From positions 1 through 5,253 of the forward strand of contig VYCZ01000382.1 in the NCBI GenBank assembly GCA_009843675.1: a DNA stretch of 5,253 nucleotides, written 5' to 3'. The DNA is from Gammaproteobacteria bacterium. Its GTDB lineage: Bacteria > Pseudomonadota > Gammaproteobacteria > Eutrophobiales > Eutrophobiaceae. Position numbers and translations under genes: made by a program. Within the stretch, counting starts at the first letter, position 1. Each line of letters opens with the position of its first letter. The notes beneath the pieces were generated by a model. The model saw nothing but the letters and a program-made list of their open reading frames with translations, did no database searches and was not told the origin of the DNA. Below are positions 1-5,253 of this stretch, piece by piece.

Positions 1-522
1 AAAAGTCTGCTCCGGCATAAATTGTCCACATCGACCCTGGACAAAGTCACCAGTGGCGGGTTTCAACTGGTCGTCGACGAAATTGACGAAAATATAGAGA
101 AAAACGCGGTAACGCGTTTGTTGATATGCAGTGGCAAGGTGTATTACGACCTGCTGGAGGCCAGGCGCGGCAATGAGGCCGGAAACATCGCGATTATTCG
201 CCTGGAACAGTTATTCCCGTTTCCGCAAAAGGAGATGAAACGCTTAATCGACTCATACCCGAACGCAAATGAAATCGTCTGGGTACAGGAAGAACCGAAG
301 AACCAGGGTGGCTGGTACTTCATGCAATCACGGGGGACGTTGGTCGGTTGTCTCAGTGCCCGGCATGTGTTCGGCTATGCCGGACGCATGTATTCAGCCT
401 CCCCTGCAGCAGGCTCCCTGAGCGTGCACCTGGCAAAGCAGAAGAAGCTGGTTGATGACGCTCTGCAACTGGAAAAACTGGAAGTGACCACGCACAAGCA
501 ACAGACGAGCGGGATCAGGTAG
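1..522 (+). CDS. sucA: 2-oxoglutarate dehydrogenase E1 component, C-terminal part (5'-truncated by the window edge)
   Basis: This is the last 173 codons of the thiamine-diphosphate-dependent E1 subunit, which decarboxylates 2-oxoglutarate and passes the succinyl group to lipoyl-E2. The reading frame is open from base 1 and begins KSLLRH, a motif E. coli SucA has at the same place, so the gene continues upstream and the TTG at 22 is not its start. Visible family signatures are CSGKVYYDLLEARR, the RLEQLFPFP segment, WVQEEPKNQGGW and the YAGR-SASPA stretch, all in the C-terminal transketolase-like domain. The catalytic and cofactor-binding residues lie further upstream and cannot be checked. After the usual family ending (VDDAL) there is a polar tail of roughly 20 residues. 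The TAG stop at 520-522 is followed 22 nt later by sucB, consistent with one operon. Identification is from recalled family motifs. Confidence 0.96.
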   Translation, partial: KSLLRHKLSTSTLDKVTSGGFQLVVDEIDENIEKNAVTRLLICSGKVYYDLLEARRGNEAGNIAIIRLEQLFPFPQKEMKRLIDSYPNANEIVWVQEEPKNQGGWYFMQSRGTLVGCLSARHVFGYAGRMYSASPAAGSLSVHLAKQKKLVDDALQLEKLEVTTHKQQTSGIR

Positions 523-533
523 GGAACGATGAC

Positions 534-538
534 GGGAG
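534..538 (+). promoter_or_regulatory. Ribosome binding site of sucB (decides a GTG start)
   Basis: GGGAG lies 6 nt before the GTG at 545. The only nearby ATG (529) is in another frame and runs into a stop after eight codons. The GTG start gives the N-terminus expected of the family, with EVRVP four residues in, so GTG at 545 is the best start. Confidence 0.75.
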
Positions 539-544
539 AGAACT

Positions 545-1909
545 GTGCTGGTTGAAGTGAGAGTCCCGGTGCTGGCCGAATCGGTTGCGGAAGCCACGTT
601 GATGGACTGGCATAAACAGCCGGGAGACCCGGTGAAGTTCGGTGACGCCCTGATTGACGTGGAAACGGATAAAGTCACCCTGGAAGTGGTGGCGCCGGAA
701 GACGGGATGCTGGTGAAAATCCTGAAAAACAGCGGCGAGGACGTGCTGAGCAACGAACTGATCGCGGAAATCGATACCGACAGCCAGGCCGCCGCTGCAG
801 CGCCGGAGCCTGACACGGAGGTCGCCCCGATTGAGACCGAACCCGAGCAGGAACCTGAAGCTGCGGCTGAAAGCGCTGCAAAAACGACGCAGACCGAAAC
901 GGAACCTGCAGATGACGCGCAACAGCCACTAAAGTCGGAGTCCGGGCCCAAGCTAAGTCCTGCCGTCAGGAAACTGTTGAGCGAACATGGCCTGGACGCC
1001 GGCGATATCCCGGCAAGCGGAAACAGGCTGACCAAAAAACAAGTCCTGGATTACCTGGCCGGTACAGAAGACAAGGACAGGAAGACAGGGGACAAGGGAC
1101 AGGGGGCAGGAAGTGAGAAACAGGAAACCGACGGCAAGCAGCAGGATGCGGCGGCTGTCATGAAACCCGCGCCAAAGCCTGTTGAACAGGCAGGCGGCGC
1201 TGAGAGTGAGGGAGCAGGAAACCGTGTGCCCATGACCCGTCTGCGCAGACGCGCGGCGGAGCGCCTGCTGGCGGCACAACGGGAAAACGCCATCCTGACC
1301 ACCTTTAATGAAGTCAACATGAAGCCGGTCATGGACCTGCGCAATCGTTACAAGGACAACTTTGAGAAAACCCACAAGGTCAAACTGGGGTTCATGTCGT
1401 TTTTCACCAAGGCCGCGGTCGAAGCCCTGAAAAAATTCCCGATCATCAACGCGTCGGTGGACGGCGCCGATATCATCTACCATGATAATTTCGATATAGG
1501 CATCGCTGTCAGTTCGCCGCGCGGCCTGGTCGTGCCGGTGGTACGCTCGGCGGATATACTCAGTTTCGCCGAAATTGAAAAGACCATCAGCGAATACGGG
1601 CAAAAAGCCCATGATGCAAAACTCACGATAGAAGAGTTGACCGGAGGCACATTCACCATCACCAACGGCGGCGTGTTCGGTTCCCTGCTGTCCACTCCCA
1701 TCATCAACCCGCCGCAAAGGGCCATCCTGGGCATGCATAAAATTGAGGAACGTCCGGTTGCGGAAGACGGCGCGGGCGTGGTCCGGCCCATGATGTACCT
1801 GGCATTGTCCTACGATCATCGCATTATCGACGGGCGGGAAGCCGTATCATTCCTGGTGGCGATCAAGGAGGCTCTCGAGGACCCATCGAGACTGCTGTTA
1901 CAAATCTGA
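545..1909 (+). CDS. sucB: Dihydrolipoyl succinyltransferase, E2 component of 2-oxoglutarate dehydrogenase
   Basis: E2 forms the core of the 2-oxoglutarate dehydrogenase complex. It carries the lipoyl arm and transfers the succinyl group to CoA in the cytoplasm. The 454-residue protein shows the full domain order. A lipoyl domain spans about 1-78, with lipoyl-lysine K43 in [10 protein letters not shown]. An Ala/Glu/Pro-rich linker spans about 80-130. A peripheral subunit-binding domain spans about 134-171 ([15 protein letters not shown]...[10 protein letters not shown]). A second linker spans about 172-226. The catalytic acyltransferase domain spans about 227-454, with the DHRIIDG motif giving H425 and D429, and TFTITNGG at 369-376. 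The ESVAEAT motif near the N-terminus and the genomic position next to sucA favour the succinyl over the acetyl enzyme. It is somewhat longer than E. coli SucB, mainly through the linkers; the second one contains a period-7 nucleotide repeat. The start is GTG at 545 with a good Shine-Dalgarno. lpd starts 2 nt after the TGA. Confidence 0.97.
   Translation: MLVEVRVPVLAESVAEATLMDWHKQPGDPVKFGDALIDVETDKVTLEVVAPEDGMLVKILKNSGEDVLSNELIAEIDTDSQAAAAAPEPDTEVAPIETEPEQEPEAAAESAAKTTQTETEPADDAQQPLKSESGPKLSPAVRKLLSEHGLDAGDIPASGNRLTKKQVLDYLAGTEDKDRKTGDKGQGAGSEKQETDGKQQDAAAVMKPAPKPVEQAGGAESEGAGNRVPMTRLRRRAAERLLAAQRENAILTTFNEVNMKPVMDLRNRYKDNFEKTHKVKLGFMSFFTKAAVEALKKFPIINASVDGADIIYHDNFDIGIAVSSPRGLVVPVVRSADILSFAEIEKTISEYGQKAHDAKLTIEELTGGTFTITNGGVFGSLLSTPIINPPQRAILGMHKIEERPVAEDGAGVVRPMMYLALSYDHRIIDGREAVSFLVAIKEALEDPSRLLLQI
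1064..1126 (+). repeat. Degenerate heptanucleotide tandem repeat inside the sucB linker
   Basis: Nine consecutive 7-nt units follow a consensus close to ACARRRR, for example acagaag at 1064, acagggg at 1085 and 1099, acaaggg at 1092 and acaggaa at 1120. One neighbouring pair is offset by a base (6+8 nt), so overall phase is kept. The 63 bp are exactly 21 codons, so the frame is preserved. Three DNA heptads make seven codons, so the protein also repeats every seven residues: TEDKDRK at 174-180 and TGDKGQG at 181-187, then a weaker third unit to 194. A possible fourth, more decayed unit extends to 1147. The block lies between the subunit-binding domain and the catalytic domain, where extra flexible residues should be tolerated. 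It resembles the short tandemly repeated heptamers known from some bacterial genomes. That relationship is inference. Confidence 0.7.
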
Positions 1910-1911
1910 CT

Positions 1912-3336
1912 ATGAAAAACTATGACGTGGTAGTCATCGGCGCCGGACCCGGCGGCTACATCTGCGCAATCCGCTGCGCGCAACTGGGGTTTTCCACGGC
2001 CTGTGTCGATGGCGAACTCAGCAGCAGCGGCAAGCCCGTCCTGGGCGGCACCTGCCTGAACACAGGATGTATTCCGTCCAAGGCACTGCTGGATTCATCC
2101 CACCATTACTCCTTCATCAGTCATGATGCGGCGGAGCACGGCATCAACGTCACCGGCATCAAGGCAGATATCCATAAAATGATTGGCCGGAAAGACCGGA
2201 TCGTACAGAAATTGACCCGCGGAATCGCCGGGCTGTTCAAAAAGAACGGTATCGACTGGCTGCAGGGTCAGGCAAAACTCCTGGGCGGCGCCGAGGTCGA
2301 GGTAACACCGGCAGGCAAGGACACCGCAGAAATTTACCAGGTCTCCGCCAAAAACATAGTTATTGCCACCGGTTCCGTCCCTGCAAAGTTACCTGTTGCA
2401 GCGACAGATCGGAACAGGATCGTCGATTCCACGGGCGCCCTGGCCTTCACTGAAGTGCCGAAGAGGCTAGGCATCATAGGGGCGGGGGTAATCGGACTGG
2501 AACTCGGCAGCGTCTGGAGCAGGATGGGTTCCCGGGTAACCATACTGGAGGCGCTGGATGATTTTCTCGCGCCCGCAGATCAGGAGATTGCCGCGGCAGC
2601 GCAAAAACTCCTGGTGAAACAGGGGCTTGATATACGGCTTGGCGCCACGGTAACGGGTACGGGCGCTAACAACCGGGAAGTCAGTGTCACTTACGAGCAG
2701 GGTAACGACAAGCAGCAGTTGACCTTCGACAAGCTGGTAGTGGCCGTCGGGCGCTCCCCCAACGTGGAGGGACTGGGGGCCGAAGACGCGGGAGTGAACC
2801 TGAACAGCGGGGGCGGCATTGAGGTTGACAAACAATGCGCCACCAACCTGCCGAATGTCTATGCCATCGGCGACGTGGTGCGCGGCCCCATGCTGGCGCA
2901 CAAGGCTGCTGAAGAGGGAGTCATGGTAGCCGAACGTCTTGCCGGGCAAAAAAGCGAGTTCAACCTGGACCTGGTGCCCTGGGTAATCTACACCTGGCCC
3001 GAGATCGCCTGGGTCGGCAATACCGAATACGAATTGAAGGAAGCCGGCAAAAAATATAATTCGGGCGTCTTTCCTGTTGCGGCCAGCGGACGCGCGCTGG
3101 CGGCAGGCGATTCCGACGGCATGATAAAAATGCTCAGCGATGCCGACACCGACCGCATACTCGGAGTCCACATACTGGCGCCGAATGCCTCCGAACTCAT
3201 ACCAGAAGCCGTCCTGGCCATGGAATTCGAGGGTAGCGCCGAAGATATTGCCCGTACCATCCACGCCCACCCGACCCTGGCCGAAGCCATGCACGAAGCG
3301 GCCCTCGCGTCGGACCAACGGGCGTTGCACATCTGA
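1912..3336 (+). CDS. lpd: Dihydrolipoyl dehydrogenase, E3 component
   Basis: This FAD-dependent cytoplasmic enzyme reoxidises dihydrolipoamide on E2 and reduces NAD+. At 474 residues it has the usual family length. Visible motifs in order are the FAD-binding GAGPGG at 10-15 in the N-terminal Rossmann fold, the redox-active disulfide C48/C53 in GGTCLNTGCIPSK, and the NAD-binding GAGVIG at 190-195. These are followed by the second FAD motif around NVYAIGD (315-321) and the C-terminal dimerisation domain with HAHPTLAE, giving the catalytic pair H453 and E458. All key residues are present. The ATG lies 2 nt after the sucB stop. I see no clear Shine-Dalgarno in the sucB end, so translation is probably coupled to sucB. 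E3 can also serve pyruvate dehydrogenase and glycine cleavage; its place here argues that it serves at least the 2-oxoglutarate complex. The TGA is followed by a palindromic intergenic region. Confidence 0.97.
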   Translation: MKNYDVVVIGAGPGGYICAIRCAQLGFSTACVDGELSSSGKPVLGGTCLNTGCIPSKALLDSSHHYSFISHDAAEHGINVTGIKADIHKMIGRKDRIVQKLTRGIAGLFKKNGIDWLQGQAKLLGGAEVEVTPAGKDTAEIYQVSAKNIVIATGSVPAKLPVAATDRNRIVDSTGALAFTEVPKRLGIIGAGVIGLELGSVWSRMGSRVTILEALDDFLAPADQEIAAAAQKLLVKQGLDIRLGATVTGTGANNREVSVTYEQGNDKQQLTFDKLVVAVGRSPNVEGLGAEDAGVNLNSGGGIEVDKQCATNLPNVYAIGDVVRGPMLAHKAAEEGVMVAERLAGQKSEFNLDLVPWVIYTWPEIAWVGNTEYELKEAGKKYNSGVFPVAASGRALAAGDSDGMIKMLSDADTDRILGVHILAPNASELIPEAVLAMEFEGSAEDIARTIHAHPTLAEAMHEAALASDQRALHI

Positions 3337-3353
3337 CCAGGCGGTTCAGGGGA

Positions 3354-3377
3354 CTGACCCCGGATTTCCGGGGTCAG
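3354..3377. repeat. Palindrome A after lpd (10-bp perfect arms)
   Basis: CTGACCCCGG at 3354-3363 and CCGGGGTCAG at 3368-3377 are exact reverse complements separated by ATTT. In RNA this would be a very stable GC-rich hairpin starting 18 nt after the lpd stop. It is not followed by a T-run, so it does not look like a classical intrinsic terminator, but it could stabilise the 3' end of the suc-lpd message. Its right arm is reused by palindrome B. Confidence 0.85.
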
Positions 3378-3411
3378 AGTAAGAAATTCGAAGAATTTTT
3401 ACTCTGACCCC
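3370..3411. repeat. Palindrome B (GGGGTCAGAGTAA arms), REP-like intergenic repeat
   Basis: GGGGTCAGAGTAA at 3370-3382 is the exact reverse complement of 3399-3411. Inside it AAATTC at 3384-3389 pairs with GAATTT at 3393-3398, leaving one bulged G (3383) and a 3-nt loop, for 19 potential pairs. Sequences with GGGGTCAGAGT arms recur between genes in many environmental proteobacterial genomes and, from general recollection, often accompany REP-associated tyrosine (Y1) transposases. No such transposase is in this window. The T-run lies within the stem rather than after it, so terminator function is uncertain. Confidence 0.8.
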
Positions 3412-3436
3412 ATTTATCTGAAGGTAAATCGTTGTT

Positions 3437-3466
3437 TTGTGCAGCGCAACCAGAATTGTTTATAAT
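3437..3466 (+). promoter_or_regulatory. Probable sigma-70 promoter of phaA-phaR
   Basis: A perfect -10 box TATAAT lies at 3461-3466. The best -35 candidate is TTGTGC at 3437-3442 with an 18-nt spacer; it matches TTGACA only in the first three bases. Transcription would start near 3473, leaving a leader of about 37 nt before the phaA ATG. The surrounding region is AT-richer than the genes. The promoter lies inside an inverted repeat, which suggests it is regulated. Confidence 0.65.
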
Positions 3467-3475
3467 GTTGCGCTG
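3442..3475. promoter_or_regulatory. Operator-like inverted repeat flanking the phaA -10 box
   Basis: CAGCGCAAC at 3442-3450 and GTTGCGCTG at 3467-3475 are perfect 9-bp inverted copies separated by 16 nt that contain TATAAT. The left arm is upstream of the expected transcription start, so the dyad cannot fold in the transcript and is more likely a protein-binding site. The left arm is also part of a near-palindrome, TTGTGCAGCGCAA (3437-3449), and GTTGTT (3431-3436) has its inverse AACAAC at 3478-3483. PhaR proteins are reported to bind TGC-rich sequences, and phaR is the second gene of this operon. Autorepression is therefore plausible but not shown. Confidence 0.5.
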
Positions 3476-3497
3476 ATAACAACAAGCCCCTTACATC

Positions 3498-3502
3498 GAG
3501 GT
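3498..3502 (+). promoter_or_regulatory. Ribosome binding site of phaA
   Basis: GAGGT lies 7 nt before the ATG at 3510, at optimal spacing, and fixes the start of the thiolase. Confidence 0.8.
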
Positions 3503-3509
3503 AAACACC

Positions 3510-4691
3510 ATGACCAATGACGCAGTCATCGTCGCCGCGGCACGGACCCCCATCGGTTCATTCGGCGGCGCCCTGGCAAATACGCCGGCTCACACCCTGG
3601 GAGCCGCGGTAATCAAATCATTACTGGAAAAAACCGGTCTGGAACCGGCACAGGTCGACGAAGTCATCCTGGGACAGGTACTGACTGCCGGCGCCGGCCA
3701 GAATCCGGCGCGCCAGGCTGCTGTCGAGGCCGGCCTGCCCCATTCAGTCCCTTCCATGACGATCAACAAGGTGTGCGGCAGCGGCCTGAAAGCCGTGCAT
3801 CTCGCCGCCCAGGCCATCAAGTGCGGTGACGCGGATATCATCATTGCCGGCGGCCAGGAAAACATGAGCCAGGCGCCGCACGTGTTGCCCAAGTCCCGGG
3901 TCGGCGCCAAGATGGGTGACTGGAAGATGCTGGATTCGATGATTGTCGACGGCCTGTGGGACGCCTTCAACGATTACCACATGGGCATGACCGCGGAGAA
4001 CATCGTGAACAAGTTCGGGATTTCGCGGGAAGAACAGGACCGGTTTGCCGCGCAGTCCCAGCAAAAAACCGAACAAGCCCAGGCCGACGGGGTGTTCGAT
4101 GAAGAGATCGTTTCCGTAAACATACCGCAACGCAAGGGCGATCCCATCATCTTCGACAGGGACGAATATCCGAAACAGGGCGTCACTGAAGAGAAGATTG
4201 CGAAACTGCGCCCCGCGTTTACCCGCGAGGGGACAGTCACCGCGGCCAACGCCTCTGGCCTCAACGACGGCGCCGCGGCAGTCGTTGTCATGTCACGGGC
4301 AAAAGCGGATGAACTTGGCCTTTCGGTGATGGCCGGCATCAGCGCTTACGCCAGCGCCGGCGTCGATCCGGCAATCATGGGAACCGGACCGATTCCGGCA
4401 ACCGAGCGTTGCCTGGGGAAGGCCGGCTGGACGGTCGGGGACCTGGACCTGGTTGAAGCCAACGAGGCATTTGCCGCACAGGCCATCTCCGTCAATAACG
4501 GACTGGGCTGGGACGCGCGAAAAGTGAATATCAGCGGCGGCGCCATCGCGCTGGGACACCCCATCGGCGCCTCAGGTTGCCGGGTCCTGGTTACGCTGCT
4601 CCACGCCATGCAGCGACGGGACGCGCACAGGGGCCTGGCCACGTTGTGCATCGGCGGCGGCCAGGGTGTTGCCCTGGCTGTCGAAAGATAA
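3510..4691 (+). CDS. phaA: Acetyl-CoA C-acetyltransferase (biosynthetic thiolase)
   Basis: This enzyme condenses two acetyl-CoA into acetoacetyl-CoA, the first step of polyhydroxybutyrate synthesis, and is reversible in vivo. At 393 residues it has the typical length of cytoplasmic tetrameric thiolases of the PhaA/AtoB type. The nucleophilic cysteine is C89 in [11 protein letters not shown]. The NEAF motif (318-321), H350 in [10 protein letters not shown] and the second catalytic cysteine C380 in CIGGGQG complete the active site. The start follows a strong Shine-Dalgarno and gives the usual [16 protein letters not shown] beginning. It has its own promoter region after lpd, and phaR follows 19 nt downstream. 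The presence of phaR supports a PHB role and the name phaA. A degradative or general acetoacetyl-CoA thiolase (atoB) cannot be excluded from sequence alone, and phaB and phaC are not nearby in the window. Confidence 0.94.
   Translation: MTNDAVIVAAARTPIGSFGGALANTPAHTLGAAVIKSLLEKTGLEPAQVDEVILGQVLTAGAGQNPARQAAVEAGLPHSVPSMTINKVCGSGLKAVHLAAQAIKCGDADIIIAGGQENMSQAPHVLPKSRVGAKMGDWKMLDSMIVDGLWDAFNDYHMGMTAENIVNKFGISREEQDRFAAQSQQKTEQAQADGVFDEEIVSVNIPQRKGDPIIFDRDEYPKQGVTEEKIAKLRPAFTREGTVTAANASGLNDGAAAVVVMSRAKADELGLSVMAGISAYASAGVDPAIMGTGPIPATERCLGKAGWTVGDLDLVEANEAFAAQAISVNNGLGWDARKVNISGGAIALGHPIGASGCRVLVTLLHAMQRRDAHRGLATLCIGGGQGVALAVER
4658..4680 (+). other. Small stem-loop spanning the end of phaA
   Basis: GCCAGGG at 4660-4666 pairs with CCCTGGC at 4672-4678 around a 5-nt loop, and the stem can extend to 4658-4680 through a G-U pair. 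It sits about 30 nt before the phaR ATG and has no T-run after it. It lies in conserved glycine-rich coding sequence (GGGQG), so it may be an accident of codon content. An effect on phaR translation or RNA stability is possible. Confidence 0.4.
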
Positions 4692-4710
4692 CCCGCTTGA
4701 GTACACTGCC

Positions 4711-5178
4711 ATGCGAATCATAAAAAAATACCCCAACCGCCGCCTCTACGATACCGAGATAAGCCGGTATATCACCCTGGAAGACGTCAGGAAGCTGGTG
4801 CTGAACGGAATCGAATTTCAGGTCACGGACGTCAAGACCGACGAAGACCTGACGCGTAGCGTATTGTTGCAGATCATCTCGGAACAGGAGCATGAAGGCA
4901 AGCCCATCTTCAATACGCCGATGCTGACCCAGCTTATCCGGTTCTACGGCAATGCCTACCAGTCCGCGTTCAGCGATTACCTGCAGAAAAGCCTGGAGAT
5001 GTTCGCCGCGCAACAACAGAGCATGCAGAAGAACTTCGAGCAGGCGGTGACGGGCAATCCCTTTACCGCAAAAATGAGCGAAATGACGGAGCAGAACCTG
5101 GAAGCCTGGCGGCAGATGCAGAACAGTTTCTTCCAGGCCGCCGGGTTTACCGGTTCCGACCCGGAAAAAGAGGATTAA
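4711..5178 (+). CDS. phaR: Polyhydroxyalkanoate synthesis repressor PhaR
   Basis: PhaR is a cytoplasmic regulator that binds promoter DNA of granule genes (phasins and its own gene) and is released when it binds nascent PHB granules. The N-terminal DNA-binding domain (about 3-64) is unmistakable: IIKKYPNRRLYDTEISRYITLEDVRKLV, followed by DLTRSVLLQIISEQE. The PHB accumulation region follows (about 69-105), with MLTQLIRFYGNAYQSAFSDYL. A Gln- and Met-rich helical tail follows, then an acidic end (PEKED). The 155-residue length is within the family range. I chose the ATG at 4711 because family members start a few residues before KKYPNRR. The in-frame GTG at 4666 would overlap phaA by 26 nt and add an atypical 15-residue extension. 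The Shine-Dalgarno at 4711 is weak (GAG at 4699-4701), so coupling to phaA is likely. This is not the unrelated PhaR synthase subunit of Bacillus. Confidence 0.94.
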   Translation: MRIIKKYPNRRLYDTEISRYITLEDVRKLVLNGIEFQVTDVKTDEDLTRSVLLQIISEQEHEGKPIFNTPMLTQLIRFYGNAYQSAFSDYLQKSLEMFAAQQQSMQKNFEQAVTGNPFTAKMSEMTEQNLEAWRQMQNSFFQAAGFTGSDPEKED

Positions 5179-5189
5179 CCAGGCAAAAC

Positions 5190-5214
5190 GGGGACAGAAT
5201 TTAATTCTGTCCCT
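5190..5214. repeat. Palindrome C after phaR (GGGACAGAATT arms)
   Basis: GGGACAGAATT at 5191-5201 is the exact reverse complement of 5203-5213, with a single central T. A flanking G5190 and T5214 can add a wobble pair. It starts 12 nt after the phaR stop. It belongs to the same general style as the GGGGTCAG palindrome after lpd: four G, then a two-base C-containing step, then an AT-rich centre. It could mark the end of the phaA-phaR transcript, but there is no T-run beyond the stem. Confidence 0.8.
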
Positions 5215-5220
5215 GAATGA

Positions 5221-5242
5221 TCCCCACGAAATTAATCTGTCC
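5221..5242. repeat. Degenerate relative of palindrome C near the window end
   Basis: ATTAATCTGTCC at 5231-5242 closely matches the right half of palindrome C (AATTCTGTCC with neighbouring bases). The expected GGGGACAG left arm is missing; TCCCCAC stands at 5221-5227 instead. It may be one end of a larger repeat cluster or transposable unit continuing past the window. The partner cannot be seen here. Confidence 0.45.
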
Positions 5243-5253
5243 ATGGGTGGTCC

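Noticed and set aside
22..24. TTG as the start of a separate small gene at the left edge
   Set aside because: The frame is open from base 1 and the residues before TTG (KSLLRH) match SucA, so it is internal to a truncated sucA.
529..555. Tiny ATG ORF (8 codons) overlapping the sucB start, preceded by AGGGA
   Set aside because: It could look like a leader peptide, but it is very short, overlaps the better-supported GTG start in another frame, and has no supporting pattern.
953..1819. Long minus-strand open frame (288 codons) opposite sucB
   Set aside because: It is antisense to a conserved enzyme in GC-rich coding DNA, its translation has no recognisable domain, and it is a compositional shadow. 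The same applies to the minus frame opposite lpd (2467-3330).
3370..3411. Palindrome B as a classical intrinsic terminator of the suc-lpd operon
   Set aside because: The T-run is inside the stem and the sequence after the hairpin is mixed (atttatctg), so the expected U-tract is missing.
3337..3509. tRNA, small RNA gene, CRISPR or riboswitch in the intergenic region
   Set aside because: I see no cloverleaf, no spaced direct repeats and no known aptamer motif; palindromes and a promoter account for most of the region.
4666..4710. Upstream GTG start for phaR, extending it by 15 residues
   Set aside because: The extension overlaps the conserved end of phaA, has no family resemblance, and the ATG at 4711 gives the normal N-terminus.
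4591..5244. Minus-strand open frame (217 codons) starting in the terminal repeats and running through phaR
   Set aside because: Its start lies in palindromic repeat DNA and the rest is antisense to phaR and the end of phaA; no domain is recognisable.

Overview
The window is a dense, single-strand block of central-carbon genes from what looks like a proteobacterium, most likely a gammaproteobacterium. This rests on the E. coli-like SucA and SucB sequences, the moderately high GC content (judged by eye, not computed), and intergenic palindromes of the GGGGTCAG and GGGGACAG type that I associate with environmental gammaproteobacterial genomes. I cannot name a genus.

Positions 1-3336 hold the end of a 2-oxoglutarate dehydrogenase operon. 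It comprises the 3' end of sucA (E1, cut by the window edge), complete sucB (E2, dihydrolipoyl succinyltransferase) and complete lpd (E3, dihydrolipoyl dehydrogenase). The genes are tightly spaced (22 nt, then 2 nt) and together encode the complex that converts 2-oxoglutarate to succinyl-CoA in the TCA cycle. A period-7 nucleotide repeat lies in frame inside the second interdomain linker of sucB.

Positions 3337-3509 are a 173-base intergenic region. Its first half carries two overlapping palindromes that share one arm, so only one can form at a time. Its second half carries a TATAAT promoter box inside a perfect 9-bp inverted repeat, followed by a good ribosome binding site.

Positions 3510-5178 hold a probable two-gene operon: phaA (acetyl-CoA acetyltransferase, first step of polyhydroxybutyrate synthesis) and phaR (DNA- and PHB-binding repressor of granule genes). 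The dyad over the phaA promoter is therefore a reasonable candidate for PhaR autoregulation, though this is inference. The PHB reductase (phaB) and synthase (phaC) are not in the window.

Positions 5179-5253 carry another palindrome (GGGACAGAATT arms) and a degenerate relative that runs toward the window end.

The genes link two fates of acetyl-CoA: oxidation through the TCA cycle and storage as PHB. All five proteins belong to well-known families. I see no new enzyme system; the notable material is the repeats and the regulatory architecture.
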